Positions 1 through 13,878 of a stretch of DNA of 64,000 nucleotides are shown here, one piece after another. The stretch lies in NCBI RefSeq assembly GCF_905475395.1, contig NC_058341.1, positions 31,263,501 to 31,327,500 of the forward strand, in the 5' to 3' direction. Every line of letters begins with the position of its first letter. The stretch's first letter is position 1. Source of the stretch: Chrysoperla carnea. Lineage: Eukaryota; Arthropoda; Insecta; Neuroptera; Chrysopidae. A program made the translations under genes and the position numbers. The notes under the pieces are model-generated. The model was not told the origin of the DNA and searched no databases. It saw only the letters and a program-made list of their open reading frames with translations.

Positions 1-1806
1 CATTGACCCTTGTTTCATGATATCCCAAACCTGTGGCACAGTGAAACAAATATTTAACAACGAAGAAGTGTCAATAACTTTGTAAACATATTTCGTATGT
101 TAGATATTGTGATTTATTAAAAAAATACTAACTTTTAATATTTTATCATGAGTTTTAAACGGATTGAATATTTTGTTTTTAAAAACCCAAAAACACTTTT
201 ATGGCTTCACTGTGCCCCGCCAGCAGAACACAGAAACAATAATAGCAAAGGAACTAATACGGGGTGTCAATCACAAAATCGAAATGCCTCAGACAAAAAA
301 GCTAAATCGTAGAAAATAATTTTAGCTACAATCCATACTAGCTATAATACCATCGGAACTTTTTTTTAAACTTTATATTTTGTAAAGAAATATTTACAAT
401 TTTAACATTCTTAGTAATATTGGCTTCTCTACGCACTCGAGATGATGATGTAAGCGGAGTCATAAGGGTCGCATTCACCACTCATTCGAATGATTTTTCC
501 AGTTGTAGATTGGAATTGAAATTCGCATTCAATCTTTAAATTAGTGCATTAATTAAGTCATTATATGAATAGCCTTTAATTAAAATATTGAATTAAATTA
601 CCGGAAAAATTTCATTAACTAAATTAGGTAAATGAAAGTTCATTTAAATTTTTTAAATTTCATTTACAATTTCGCTCAGTGTGACCAAAATACTTTTTTG
701 AATACATACATAAAGTTATTAAAATTAATTATAAATTATTCGTTATAAATTATTTACGTTTTCCTAAAGAGAATATTTTTTATTGATAATAAAATTCATT
801 ACATGTTTAGGAAGCTTAACTGTTTATTTTTTTATGATAATAATCGTTTAAATTAAATATAAATTCGAAAAAAAATATATAAATATGGAATCATAAATGT
901 TCAAATATGTAAAAATTCAAACACAAAATTTAATGTAAGCATAAAAATTAAGATCTAGTCAAAATGGTAAGTTTTTGTATTTTTATGATCACTGATTTCA
1001 AAATGAATACCAATAAAATTATATTTATTAATACTTATGGGTGACATCCAATGAATTATGTAAGAATAAAACTTGAACTTCGTTGTTTTAACTTGAGTTA
1101 TTTGTGGAAAGTGATCAGCAAGAGTAATATTTGAGGGTCTTGAATTTAAAATATTTGGAGGCTTTGAATTTAAAGTTTTGATTTTGCTTTATACACCTAG
1201 TCTTGGTCTCGGCCTATGTCTTGTAACATGAATCTCGAGTTTTACAAAACCATATTCTCAAAAATATTGTATCTAAAATTAATCGTTAATTCTAGTTTAC
1301 ATAATTTTAACCACAAAATTAAAGACATGAAACTAAAGTTAATAAAGATTGTTAAATTGTCAAAGTAACAAAAAAAAAAAAAAACTTTAAAAGAACAACA
1401 AAAGCTTACAAGATAAATTGAATATTCCTAAAAAAAATTTAGAAACATAATATTAATAATATATTTCCGATGTTTTCAAATTATTAAATATTAACGAAGT
1501 CATTTTTGTAAATTTTATTAATATATTGTCTATTTATTAGAATTAAATTAATATTCAAAAATCATTTTTATAAATAATTTTAAATATTTGAAATTCAATG
1601 ATAAATTATGTAACATTATTTCGAATTCACACACTCGCGCATACGACAGCTGCAAAAATTCATTCATTATCCAAAACCATTACTTAAAAAATCAAAATTA
1701 CATTTCAATTAAATTGAACAGTAATAGTGCGTTTTAGTAAATACGTCTTAGTAAAAGTCATGTTTCTTGATGTTCATGAATTTGAAACTTCGTAAGTGCA
1801 TTCTTT
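1..1806. other. AT-rich left end, no firm gene
   Basis: It contains an A14 run (1371-1384) and no convincing frame. The first 80 bases read openly on the minus strand and may be the edge of an exon outside the window. Confidence 0.5.
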
Positions 1807-1959
1807 ATGGCAAGTGAAAAACAAGTTTTTATTAGCGATTTGATAGTTAATGATTCGATAAGACTTTTGTCGCCTATACTATTGAGGCTTAGGCTGCGGA
1901 AAGTTTTAATTTTAAATCTATTCTTGAGTTTAAAAATCACTAATAAAATTTTGGTCTGA
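1807..1959 (+). CDS. Short coding-like ORF, unknown (50 aa)
   Basis: An ATG at 1807 opens a frame of 50 codons that begins MASEKQVFISDLIVND and turns leucine- and arginine-rich, ending at TGA 1957-1959. It lies five bases before the next coding-like frame and could be an upstream exon of the same gene, but I could not find a convincing donor-acceptor pair joining them. It is longer than most chance frames at this base composition, yet that alone is weak evidence. I do not recognise it. Confidence 0.2.
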   Translation: MASEKQVFISDLIVNDSIRLLSPILLRLRLRKVLILNLFLSLKITNKILV

Positions 1960-1963
1960 ACGC

Positions 1964-2284
1964 GTGATTATAAGTATATTTAGTACTCGATTCTATCCAG
2001 TAAGTTGGTTAGACGAAAATTTTAATTGTATCTGTTTCAACAACCTTGGAACTAGAATCTCGAAAACGCCGGGTCTAGCCACACGGAGTAAAGGAAATAA
2101 AAGTATTGTATTGTTACCCATCAATCTACCAACTATCAGGCAATTAGAATTTTTTCATAAATATGGATGTCAGCTCCTTGACGAATGGCCAGAATACCTT
2201 GCAAATCTCTTTAAACGGTCAGAAGAAATTAATTATTCGCTTTCACAACAGGTGGCTAATTGTTTCTGCAATATTTTTTTATAA
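1964..2284 (+). CDS. Coding-like open frame, possible internal exon, unknown
   Basis: The frame is open for 106 codons and begins with GTG, so the true start is probably a splice acceptor such as TTTAG at 1979-1983 or ATCCAG at 1995-2000. A donor-like CAG|GTGGCT lies near 2251. The composition is protein-like rather than AT-biased: WLDENFNCICFNN, a proline-containing IVLLPINLPTIRQLEFF, and LLDEWPEYLANLFKR. G+C here is above its surroundings. I do not recognise the family. It could be one exon of a long-intron gene or a fragment of a mobile-element protein. Confidence 0.35.
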   Translation: MIISIFSTRFYPVSWLDENFNCICFNNLGTRISKTPGLATRSKGNKSIVLLPINLPTIRQLEFFHKYGCQLLDEWPEYLANLFKRSEEINYSLSQQVANCFCNIFL

Positions 2285-2937
2285 ATTATTTAAATTTTGC
2301 ATACAATTTTATCGTTTTCTCTATTTTCTCTCAATTTAAAAAAAAAAAAAAAGATTTAAAATTAGGAAATGTAAACTTAAATTAAAACTTTCATAGAAGG
2401 ACTGGGAAGTTAAATATGACAAATATAGAAATGACTCGAAGAAATTTAAATAACATCAAAATCAGTCCTTTGTTTGAATTTGGCATGTTATCCATAAAGT
2501 TTTGCATGGGTCAAGTTTATTAGGACTACTAATGTAGGATATTTACATGATTTTTATTCTTAGTAGCTACCGAGCCGAAACCAAAACTTAGAATGAGATG
2601 TGCATGAGACAAATCTTTTCGAAAAATTTAATTAAACTTTCCGATAAAAACAGAAACGAACAAAGACAAATTTTTCACTGAAAATAAGGTCTAGTGGCGG
2701 TAGATACGTGTTCATTTTAACACAAAAATACAACATCTACAAATTTATGGGTATTCTATGCTGGAACAAAGTCATAAATAAAAATTCTAATTAAGTAAAT
2801 ACAAACCTGTTTTTTACGAGTGAAGAAAAATAATTCAGACTTTAAAGAAGAAGAATGGTAATGACCTGTTATATTTTTTATGGTTGCAAATAACTAGTTA
2901 CATCGTCATATTCATAAGTTTTTAGTCATATTATTAC

Positions 2938-3200
2938 ACAAAAATATAGACTAATGCACCACTATATTCACGGTCAACGGCGAGCGTGGTTAGAGGGGGA
3001 GGTGTTATAAATCTATTTTGTAGCTCCATACAATACTATTTAGTCAATCGTATTTTAGCACAAGTGAGCTGAAATTTGGTAAATATAGTGGTTTACCCAG
3101 ACATATCGATGTAATTAAAGCGGGGATTGATTTCAGTAGGGATTCAGTAGGGAACGCCCCTTCCCCCATTTGAGCTGGAATTTTGAAAATCTATATTTAA
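2938..3200. repeat. Diverged dispersed repeat, member 1
   Basis: Shares AAAATATAGACT, GGTCAAC, TTATAAATC and GCGATTGATTT-like blocks in the same order with 21815-22040. A small internal duplication of TTCAGTAGGGA occurs near 3130-3155. Confidence 0.35.
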
Positions 3201-4539
3201 ATGAAGTAAGTGTCTAAGAAATGCCCACTCCCCTTTTTAAATTTTTTAAATGTCATGAATTTTTGCGGTTTTTTAAGACATTCAGCATCATTACAGGCTT
3301 ATAAAACATGAACAACAAAATTGATATTGTAATAAAAAGCATCATAGAAACTAAGAAGCATCTAAGAAAAGGAAAATATGACCTTAGTAATTAATTTCTG
3401 CTACTCACCAGCTTTTTATTTTTGTATTCAACAATGGAAATTTTATCTTAATATATTATTTTAAATTAAAATTAGTCGTAATATTAAAATATTCGTGGAA
3501 TTTTCTTTATTCTCAAAATTGACTTGATTTGGAAAGAAAATCACATTGTACTAGAACAGCCGTGAACCTTGATATAATTTAAGTTCTTATCCCTTCCATA
3601 ATAGCCAAGCAAATTTAAAATGCAGCATGTGAAGTTTACCACCAAACAAAGAAAATCTTTTATATCAAAATTATCCACAAAGTCGACCATCCAATTTTTT
3701 AAGACAATATTCATGAAATTAGTGCCTTTTTTGTCAAATAACTAGTGTATTTCTTTTTAATGGCGATTTCATCCTCGCTATTTCAAAAACTATGATTTAC
3801 ATGGAAAAATATTTCTCATGATTTTAGGTTCTTACAGCATTTTCCATCGAAATTCGAAACAGAAGTCTCACTTATACATTATCTTTTGAAGAACTTTGTT
3901 TAGATACTAAACAAATTTAATTTCAAATACACAAAATAAATAAATAAAATGAAAGAAAAATCACACAGCACTTATAAATCATAAATTTCTTATTAAATTA
4001 CAGTCTTATTTAAAATGATTGATTGTAGTAAACATATTCTAACTATGCAAGTTTTATACAGAATGATTTTTTAAATGGTTGCCAAACTAATTTTTTCAAA
4101 AACGGATTAGAACATCAAAAATTGGTTTAAAAAATTTTCCCTTTACAACTTCCTCAGTTTTTTCCCTTAAAAAAACCGTAAAATCATTTACCGATAATCG
4201 AGGTATAGAAAACGAATTTTTCAAACAAAAATTGACTTTTTTGATTCAAAAAATTATAATTTGCTCCAAAAAAATTAGTAGTTCCATTTTAAATTTCATT
4301 CCCTCAAAAATAAAAAGTCCTGTATCTATCTATTTTTTTATATTCCAATCCGTTTTTGAAAAATTAGCTGGAAACATTTAGAAATCACCTATACGTATTT
4401 ACAGTATGAACATTTTTTGTATATCGTAATTTTTTAAATCAAAATAAAGATAACAATTATATTTGTTGGGCTTAGATCAACATAAAAAATGTATACATCA
4501 ATCATTTCTTAAATCACATACATATAAATTATAAATCTA

Positions 4540-5058
4540 CAGTATGTCCTAGAAGTTAAGCATCCCTTCAATGATGCCTTTCTTCTAAGGAAGCTCAAAA
4601 ATATTTTAAGCAAAAGTTGTTCGTATCAAAGATGAGCATCTCATAGGCACTTAAGATTGAACTTTGACTTTGAAGTTCACTTAAAGCTGCCCTCCATTTT
4701 ACAGATAAGAGATGGACGAAAACTTGAAAGTTGTTTCTTTTAAAAACATAAACATTTTTTCGAAATATTAATAGGTTCCATAGAATTTGAATGTAAAAAT
4801 ATACTAAAAGAAATAAATTTTGTTCCCGATAAAAATTTTGTGCTCCAATTTCAGATTATGAGAAAGTTTTCTAAAAAACAAACTTTGATATTCAACAGAG
4901 TACCCCAAAAGTATTCCATGGATACATTTACATTTAATTTCTGTTCATATTTTAAAAAATGTTTCAAGACAAAACTATCAGTTTTATATTTCTATATCTG
5001 ACTTACCTTAGCAGAAAGGCCTTATTAAAGGTTGTCTAAACACTTCTGGGACATACAG
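4540..5058. mobile_element. 519-bp TA-flanked MITE-like element
   Basis: Left end TA|CAGTATGTCCTAGAAGT, right end ACTTCTGGGACATACAG|TA. The ends are inverted repeats of about 17 bases with two mismatches, and TA flanks both sides, as expected for Tc1/mariner-type transposition. The interior has no transposase-like frame, so the element is non-autonomous. Confidence 0.7.
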
Positions 5059-8000
5059 TATGTGTACATAGAGGTTACTCCCATATATAAGGGTTAATAA
5101 ACAAACATTAAATTAATAAAATCAATACACATATAATAATTGTGTAATAACTTAACAAATTAGAATATTGTAATAAGGTTTTTTTTTAAATATAGTTCGG
5201 TCCCTTAAATTGAAATTTGTTACCGATGGAAAGAAAGTATAAAGTTTTATTATATGCGAAAACCTAGCTGTGACAAAAATTTGGCAGTACGGATTTTTAC
5301 TGTTTACGTCGGTTTTATATTAAAAGTAAAGCTATTTTAGTGCTAGAGTCGAAAGATAAAAAGCAAACAAATCATTATCTTTAAATGGTAGAGTTAGCAT
5401 GGATATCGATACACTCTTGTGTAAATAAAAATTTCAAATGTTCAACTACGTAGCTCGAGCCTTATTTGGCATACATATTTTAAAAGTAATTCAGTGGAAA
5501 ATAATAAACCGATTTTTGGGACCATAAAAATGGAGATAAAAATACAGACAAATTTTATAAACCTCTTTTAGGTAACGGTCCTAAAATCACTCACTTTCGC
5601 CATTCAATTTTTTACAGCATTTGAAACTTGTTCTTGACCTATTCACTATTTACCCCATTAATTTACCTTACATTGAGCTATATACATTAACATGCAAACT
5701 GAATATCATATTTTTGTTTCATTAACACCGAATCTAGTTTTTTTTCCAAGGAACCAAACTATAAGTAAGTTTTTATATAGAATAGGTATCAAAGAGTGTA
5801 TGTTCAAAATAATGTCCACTTACACATAACAACCATAATACATTTAAAAATGCATATAAGTCTTCTGATACAATGTGTTCTACTATTGACTGCAAACTTC
5901 TTCAGTTCCCAAGTAAGCTTAAAAAAAGACGAACAAAAAAGCTCTTTACCAAATTAAGATCTGAAGCTTAATTTCCGAGACAATTAACCAATTCAATTAA
6001 TAAATTTATCCAATGACAGAGCACTTAGAAATAGAAGAAAGCTGCAAGTTGAGATTATCGTAAACGAAAATCTAAAAATAATTTAATTTTATGGAAAAAG
6101 ACTTTAAGTCTTTTCAAATAAAACTCATTTAAATATGCAGACTGTTATGCAGAAGGTCTTCTATCAGCACTATGAAGTTGATCTGGATTAATGGTATCTC
6201 TTAAAAGGCAACGCTCTCTAGTTACTGGTAAGGGTTAAAACCGTAGGTTAAATTGGTTTTTCTTCTTAACTAATCCTACAAGTTTTGTGCGAAATATTTT
6301 TTCGAAGAACGAATACATTCGATAGATCTTAAAAGCCAATTATTTATAATCTTATTAGAGTAACTTGTAGTACTTGCTTTTTTTCTATAAACTGTAATTT
6401 TTAAGGTAGGTACTTAGAGGTATTCTTTTCTTATTTTAATAGGGAAACTAAGATATTAATTCAAACAAAAAACCAACCTTACAAAGACGAACTATACCAA
6501 TTTATCTTATTAAAAATAATCAAAAATTAGTCAAATTTTTATTTTAAGAAAAATGATATTTGGATCATTATGATGTTGAATGTTGTTAAGTGTTAGTAAA
6601 ACGTTTTATATCTTTAATGGAATTAAATCAAAAAAGCTCCAAACCATAAGAGTTTTCAACTAACATTTGACGTTTGAAACAAGTGAAAGTAATCACAACA
6701 TTCAAATTTACAGAGATTCAAACTCGGGAAACTGAAATGGAATTTATCCATTCAACGATTATAGGAACCACAACGTAAGCTTTTAGCCGTAGTTATGATT
6801 AAAGTCAGGAGATCAGATTCTGCTTTCAAAAATGAGAAAAAACTATGTAAGAAATAAACAGTAAAAATTGAATTTTAGTGACCACATTGTATTGACTTAT
6901 GTATATTATATTCATATTTACATGCAAGTATAATGATTGGATTGCTTATATTATAAAAATATACATATATGAGTCTCACTCACATCATCCATACTAAAAA
7001 CTGTATTTAAAAAAAATGCATGCTGGTTAAAGACATAGCTGGTTAAAGTAGAGAACTGAATTCATCCAATAAGTAAAAATTATTATAAATTCTAAAGAGG
7101 CGTTCTAGACCCGCGAGAGTCAATGACAGATGAGTGGAGCTCATGCTGGGCCCGTCAACATTTTCAAAACTAGTTAAAATATTAAAATTATACACTTAAA
7201 TCTCTTAATTTCAAAGTGTTTGTATGTACATACCATAATACATTATGTATACAGGGTACATATAATGAATGCACTCGTCAATTTATCCGAAATAGTTGCG
7301 GCTCTTCGACAGAGAAATAAATTCAAACGATTTATAGTTGAAACTAAATCAAATAATCTTGACTTTGTAATATTAACCTTAGTATAATTGCCGATGGTAG
7401 AATCATAATGATCCAAGTATATTTTGTTGCTATATTTTCGTGACTGCAAATTTTGATAGCTTTTTGATGAAGAGTAAACTCCAAGAAATTCCCAATTTGT
7501 TGTACAATATAATTTTTTGCGAGCTCTGAACGATGACGTTTAATTATCTTTGCCATATATATTTTAGTAAAACAAAATTATAAATTTAGCTTTCTCCAAA
7601 AAATATCGGAGGTATAAAATACCATGTTTATAACTGAACTACTTATTATGGTAATAATGTAATTAAATTCAGCACATCGAAAACTGTAGATTTAGTACAT
7701 TTTCACGAAATTGGCAACTTTCGATATAAACCAGTGTAATTGTATATGAAATTGTACTAGTAAACATATTATCCGTTTATTAAAGTTTCGCATAACATGT
7801 AACATTGCAGGCATGTACGTTGATTAGCTCTAAAACATTTAGCTCTTGTCTGAATCTTAATTTGCAGCTATAGCAAAACTAAGAGTAAGACTAGAATACT
7901 GCGACCGATTTTGTTCATGGTTGGATATTCTATTCGGAGAAAAATATATGTATATATTGATATATTTTTAGACTATAAATGGTTGTTTGGTTTTACTAGA

Positions 8001-10347
8001 ATCGTTTCGTCGAGTAAAACGGAAACTATAAATAAAAGTAATTTAAGTTTAATTATCAAATTTTACTTTTCATGAATTGTTTTTGTAACTAATTCAGTTC
8101 AAGTTTTATTAAAAAATTGTATTTTATTGTTTACTATTCCTAAAAAGCCTTTCTGCTGCTTTTTCAGACACCCTATAGGTACATATTTTTCTTTTCACTA
8201 GATTCTCATTTTTAAATGGGTGTATACTACATATATAATATTGCCTCAGTCGTTACATGATTATAATATGAAGAAAAATGATTCGAACTAAATATTTTTA
8301 AGTATATTTTCATTATGAAACTAGTTTATCTTTATTAATTAGATAACTACACAACGTTTTATTTTAATTAATTTTTATTAATAATAATCATATACCAAAG
8401 CTGAATAAAATACTAAAATTTGTTCTTTTCAGCTCGATGCATTACACTATGAAAACAATAAAAACACCAGATCATAGGATTTCTTCTTAGAGAGGTTTAA
8501 TTAATGATTAAAACAATGTTTCTAACCAATTTTAGCAAAGGACTTGAATACATATGAAAATGGCCCAAGAACGACTCCCATCAGAACCACGATCGTCACA
8601 AATTACTTTTATCATTTAGAAGTTGTGCTAGTCGTTTAATTCGAACAAAAGAACTTTTGAAATGAATGAAATGGACAAATTTTCGCTAAGATTGGAAATG
8701 GTTTCTTAGCGTAAAAGTTAATATATCTCAGTAAATTTTTATAATAGAATATCTTACAAAAATGCGTGCAAAATCACGATATCTTAAACTTTTTTCATTT
8801 AACGATCGTTTTTCATATCAATTGAGACCAATATTTTCTCGATCTACCCCCCTCACTCAAGACGCGAGAGCATTTCAGTTATCGTCCGACAATTTTATAA
8901 ACACCTTAATCATACGCATTTCACCCGGTGTAATCAGAAATTTTATTGGTTTTGTTTTACTATACAGACTATAAGGGTCAATAAATAAAAATAAGGTTAT
9001 TACTTACAATGTAATCAGATTATCTTTTTTTTGGTAACCATTAGGTGTACTACACCAAGCAAAAAAGAGCAGAACAAATATGATGAAGATGTACATGAGC
9101 TGCTGTTTATTATCTTCTTAGATATATCAGTATAATATTTTACACTTTAAATTGTTACTAAAGTGGATTATTTCTCTAACAACTCTAATTACTTAAACTT
9201 TATGGTAGATAGTAATAAACGCATACTCGACATACTCTTAGTTTATGAGAGAATTTTAATTATCATTTACTGGCATTTACTACCATATGCTTTATAAAGA
9301 GTTTCAAAAACATAAACTCTATTCCTGTCTGTTAAAGATCTGTTTCGAATCCTTCTTGATCTGTACAACTCTCTAGAAAGTTTAGAAATGAGACTCCTAT
9401 AGAGCAACTACTAAGTAATACAACAATCTAATTTCGTTATATTCGTTCTTTAATATATTCCTAAAATTCTAGGAACATGAGAAATAAAACCATTATGCAA
9501 AGAGTTATGATGAAGTCATATCTGTTTTCGTCCTTGTTTGTTATCCCCTAACAGCGTCACATGTTTTATCAATGAAATCCTGGTGGTACTACGATATGTT
9601 TATTTATTTATTTATAACTATAATTTATAATAAAATTTAACAAATTTTGCAGGCATGTTTCGTAGACACTCTCTTAAACTTTTCATAATAAATACTACCT
9701 CAATACTATTCAACTCCTTATAATTGTTTATGTGAGGTTTCCAATTGGAACTTGAATAACGCAAGCACAGATATTTTGAAAAAAGTACATAAACGGTGAC
9801 TAAAACGTTTGCGATTTAAACATCCTAAGATACCTTCAAGATTATTATATTTGAGATTATTTTCTTATGTAATGCACGTTAAAGAATCCATCCCGATTCG
9901 AAACTAATAGCAAATTACAACAATTGTAGAAAATAACGATTAAAATAATATCCAATAAGGCTTAATCCTTTATTAGATTGCTTTAATTGAGTTGCCATAC
10001 TACATTATACACATTTAATTTATTTTATATATATACAAAGATAAAAATCCACCAAGCACATTTCATTATAAGATTACAATAAAATAATTAACAATTCCAT
10101 CAAAACTAATTTAAAATAAAATAATACTAATAATAGTTACGTACACATAAGGTATAGTGTTGTACCTTGGAGATATTATTGTCCATCTGTTTCTTGAATG
10201 ACATGGCTTTCTTTAATTTTTATAATAAGAAATGTTGTAGCACGTAAAGTTTACTGCAATAAACAGGCTTATCATTTTTCCTTAAGCTTAATATTTACAA
10301 AGAAATAAAACATATAATTAACTTAAAATGTACATATGTAATATATA
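5059..10347. other. AT-rich non-coding stretch
   Basis: No gene or clear repeat seen. Overlapping minus-strand frames at 7243-7556 and a plus-strand frame at 8762-8974 are about 70 codons long and lack domains. Confidence 0.5.
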
Positions 10348-10462
10348 TCAAGGTATACTAAGTTTAGGCTCAAGTTTGTAACGCTTAAAACTATTGATGC
10401 TACGAACAAAATTTTGGTAAAGGTGTTCATAAAATCACCTAATTAGTTCATTTCCGATTGTG
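10348..10462 (-). repeat. Dispersed family 1, copy D, terminal fragment
   Basis: This fragment keeps only one end of the family: AAGTTTGTAACGCTTAAAAC, TATTGATGCTACGAACAAAA, GTGTTCATAAAATCACCTAA and TTAGTTCATTTCCG, then diverges where the GTCCGTCCGTC tract would follow. Confidence 0.7.
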
Positions 10463-11487
10463 TAGTATTTTTAGAATATAAAAAATAATTAGGAAATATT
10501 GATGGGTTTTTTTTACAGTGTTTTTAAAATCGTGAACTTCTCTGCTCCACCCGGTATTTATCAGCAATAAAAATAGTTTTTATCGATATCTGTTCAATAC
10601 TTAAATTTTCCAAAAAATATATAAGGTGTATAGATTATGGTGCAATTTAGAGACTATTTTCTTTGTTTCAAAACAATATTTAACGAAGTGAAATCCGTGG
10701 TACATGGTACAATATTTTCCCATACTTTATATTACAGGTACAAATAAATTAAAAATAATTAAAGTTAACAAACATAACATATAAATATGCTGTCAGTTTT
10801 CACCTACTACTGTGTAGGTACAGTAGAAATAACGAACGTACTGTAAGAATGTAGGTACTGTGTGAGTACTGTTTGTTTATTAATAAAATTCATTGCATTC
10901 AGACAGTATTCGGAAGCAATAAATACAATAACTGTTAATTTTAAATTAACAAACCTATTGTTTTTTTATAACGATGATAGGCATTCATTGGTCTTATCTA
11001 TTATATATAATATTATAATATAAATACTAGGAATAAAAGATGTTTATATTATATGTATAGATATGATATAAAGATGCTGTCTATTCACCTACAGTGAAAT
11101 CAGTTTTTTTGTTTTAAATGTTAAACCTGTCTATAGGTTCTACTTTCTTGATAAGAATTAAAACAAACAACAAAGTTAATGGCTGCATTTTTGATCTAAG
11201 GTTCTGACAATTAGCTATTGATTTAATAAAAAATCCGATGTAATACAGCAAACCTTCATGTAGCTTTTGAGTATTAAAAATTATTATGTCAAATGATGTC
11301 TAATCTGCCTCCGGGAATTATTGCTTGGCTACATCATGCTTTTCTGACTTTGATAGTAAATTAAATGATAAACACAAAAACTATTTTATCTAGCACTCGA
11401 CAAGATAGGATGTCAATCGTCTAACATCTTGAAAATTGCAATTTTTAGAATGTCACTAATAGGTCACTCAATTTAAAAGAATGAAAC

Positions 11488-11725
11488 CGAGTCATTGGCC
11501 TCGCGAGAAAAGGCGCAATCATCTTTAGCCGTTTGCTTACATTTGGGAGGTGGCAGCTCGAATCCAGGCAGTGGCAGTCTTAACAATTATAATCATACAC
11601 TATTGTCACTTGGATAAGAACAAAGTAACCGACTCCACTTACATCATAAAAATTGGTTGCATATATTCGGATGTAGTTAAAGAAAATTGATAAAAATAAT
11701 AAAAAGATAAAAATAATGATGTAAA
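11488..11725 (+). mobile_element. tRNA-derived SINE-like element with short-repeat tail
   Basis: TTGGCCTCGCGAGAAAAGGCG resembles an A box region and GGCAGCTCGAATCCAGGC, about 55 bases on, a B box. The body is followed by a tail of GATAAAAATAAT-type repeats (about 11689-11724). Its G+C is well above the surroundings at the head. The tRNA fold is degraded. Confidence 0.4.
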
Positions 11726-12539
11726 TGTCCTCTGTTATAGACGTGTTTGTCCAAAAAACGGGGGTTAAACCCCATTATTAATAATTTAAAAGAATGGTGG
11801 TCAAGATTATACTTAAATTATTTATTCAATTATCTTGATAATAAAGTACAAAATCACAGACATTTGTCAATGTTAAGGTCACACATTTGACAGTGGACCA
11901 GACCTACCACACATGCCGTGCTATCTATCGACTTCTTGTTCTGATCTTGGTCTACGCAAGGCTGGAGAAACAAAAACTTATTCTCTGTTGATGGGATCGA
12001 AAAACATCTTTTTTCACTTAAAGCCTAAAATTTGATTCACTTCCAGTTATTAACTGTAACTTTTACAAAAATTTTTACTTCAACGAGAGTCTTCAGGCCA
12101 TATCAGGTAGAAATCTCCGCGCGATCATACGATATTTGAATCTGCATATACGTTTTCTGTAACCTAGAGATCAGTTTAATATTTTAAGCCACAGCCAAAA
12201 TTAGGATAGCATAAGCTTCATATGTCTGCCCAATGACTAAAGTGGAAGTGTTGAAAATGTAGGTATTACTTCCCATCGTTTACATTTTTAACGCTCGATG
12301 CCCAAAAATGCATTTAAGCAATATTTTTTTTGTATAATAATAAGTATTTCTCTCCACTGATAATAAAACTACTGAATGTTATTGATGAATTCCGTTATAA
12401 TTATTGCATGGCAAATCTATTTTACACTCTTGTTATCTAAAATTTATCTATTAATATAGCTTATTATACACACACAGTTTATTACATATTTAATGAATAA
12501 ATGAAATATTTATACAATTCTATAAGTATAATAATAATA

Positions 12540-13215
12540 ATTAGAGATAGGACGAATATTCGGTACTATTCAGTATTCGAACTCCACGCTCATCATTTTT
12601 ATATCCGAATATTATGCAGTATTCGGCCGAATACAGACTATTTTGGAAAAATGCGTATATCACGTATTCAAGCACTCATTTATTTCAAATTTTGTTATGA
12701 AAGGAGAACCTATAGGGTTATTTTTTGTTTAGCTATCTTTGTTTAACCCACTGATGTTAATATGCAAAACAAAGACAGACAGATACGTATAAATGATAAC
12801 AATTTTTTTTTTTAAATTAAAATAAAATACGGAACAAAATACACTAAATTGGTATTATTTGATAGATAAATTTTTGGAATCAATGCCTGAAATTGATTTC
12901 GATAATGTGGCCAATATGGCTGGCTTTTCACAAAGTCTTCGCATTAAACCATGCTATGTTTCGACAATAACGCGTCAAAGTGAAACTTCTAAGAGCCCAA
13001 TTGTTCTCGTGAAAATTCTCTATGGAAAAAAAAAAAAAACAAACAAACAAAAAAATGCGAGTCGTAGCACTTTCATTTTTTGCACTATTCACAATGGAAT
13101 CAAGTACCATCGTAATGTACACGTCGAAATCTTCAAACAACATAATGCACACATTCGCCAAGTATTCGGTATCCAAATATTCGATACTCGCTACCTGTCT
13201 TAACCACTATTCGCT
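12540..13215. repeat. ATTCGG-rich dispersed-repeat-like segment
   Basis: TATTCGG and ATTCG motifs cluster at both ends (12558-12632, including GTATTCGGCCGAATAC, and 13150-13215), with a similar cluster near 15100-15140. Between them lie overlapping frames on both strands (12859-13203 plus, 12928-13176 minus) with no recognisable domain. The layout suggests a decayed DNA transposon, but I see no clean ends. Confidence 0.3.
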
Positions 13216-13878
13216 CCACCACTAATAATAATAATGCTAATATAATTGAACTGAATGATAATTAGAGATTAGTTGTTGTAATTAAAATTATTTTATATAT
13301 ATATCTTGAAAATTATAACAAGAAAACTAGTTAACATTTTAATTAAAATTCTGCATTCGTACCCATATATAGATAATTATAAAAAAAAGCTAACTAAGAA
13401 CAATGTATCATACGTAGAGTAATATAAAACAGATATCTTACCTTTTTATATGGAAAAAAATTCTTACTATTACTTTATAAAAGAGTGTTTTACCTTATGA
13501 AATAGAAATATCTCTCTTACTTTCTACAGTACCATTATTTCTACACACTATGCATTTATTTGATAATTTAAATACTTTGATACTAAAACATAGTAGGATT
13601 GTATCTCGGAAGGCACTTCTTTCAACAAGCAGTCTATATTCGATTGTATCTCACTCTAGGTAATAGTACCAATTATTGCCATGAAAGATGGAAAAACCTA
13701 CCTTTCTCTCATGAGTATATCTTTTTTGAAAAATCCAATAACCGCTAAAACTCTCTGTTTTCCTTTTGATTATTACATGCCTTCATATACACTAATAAAG
13801 TATACCTATCATTTATTGAACCAATTTTGATAATATCAATATTTTCTGAGGTTTCTTAAAAGTTAAATATTTTAAAGG

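Noticed and set aside
7243..7556. Two overlapping minus-strand frames
   Set aside because: They overlap in different frames, have no recognisable domain and no splice support.
12859..13225. Overlapping frames on both strands (114, 82 and 67 codons)
   Set aside because: They overlap each other, include a run of A and lie in ATTCGG-type repeat sequence; no motif supports any of them.
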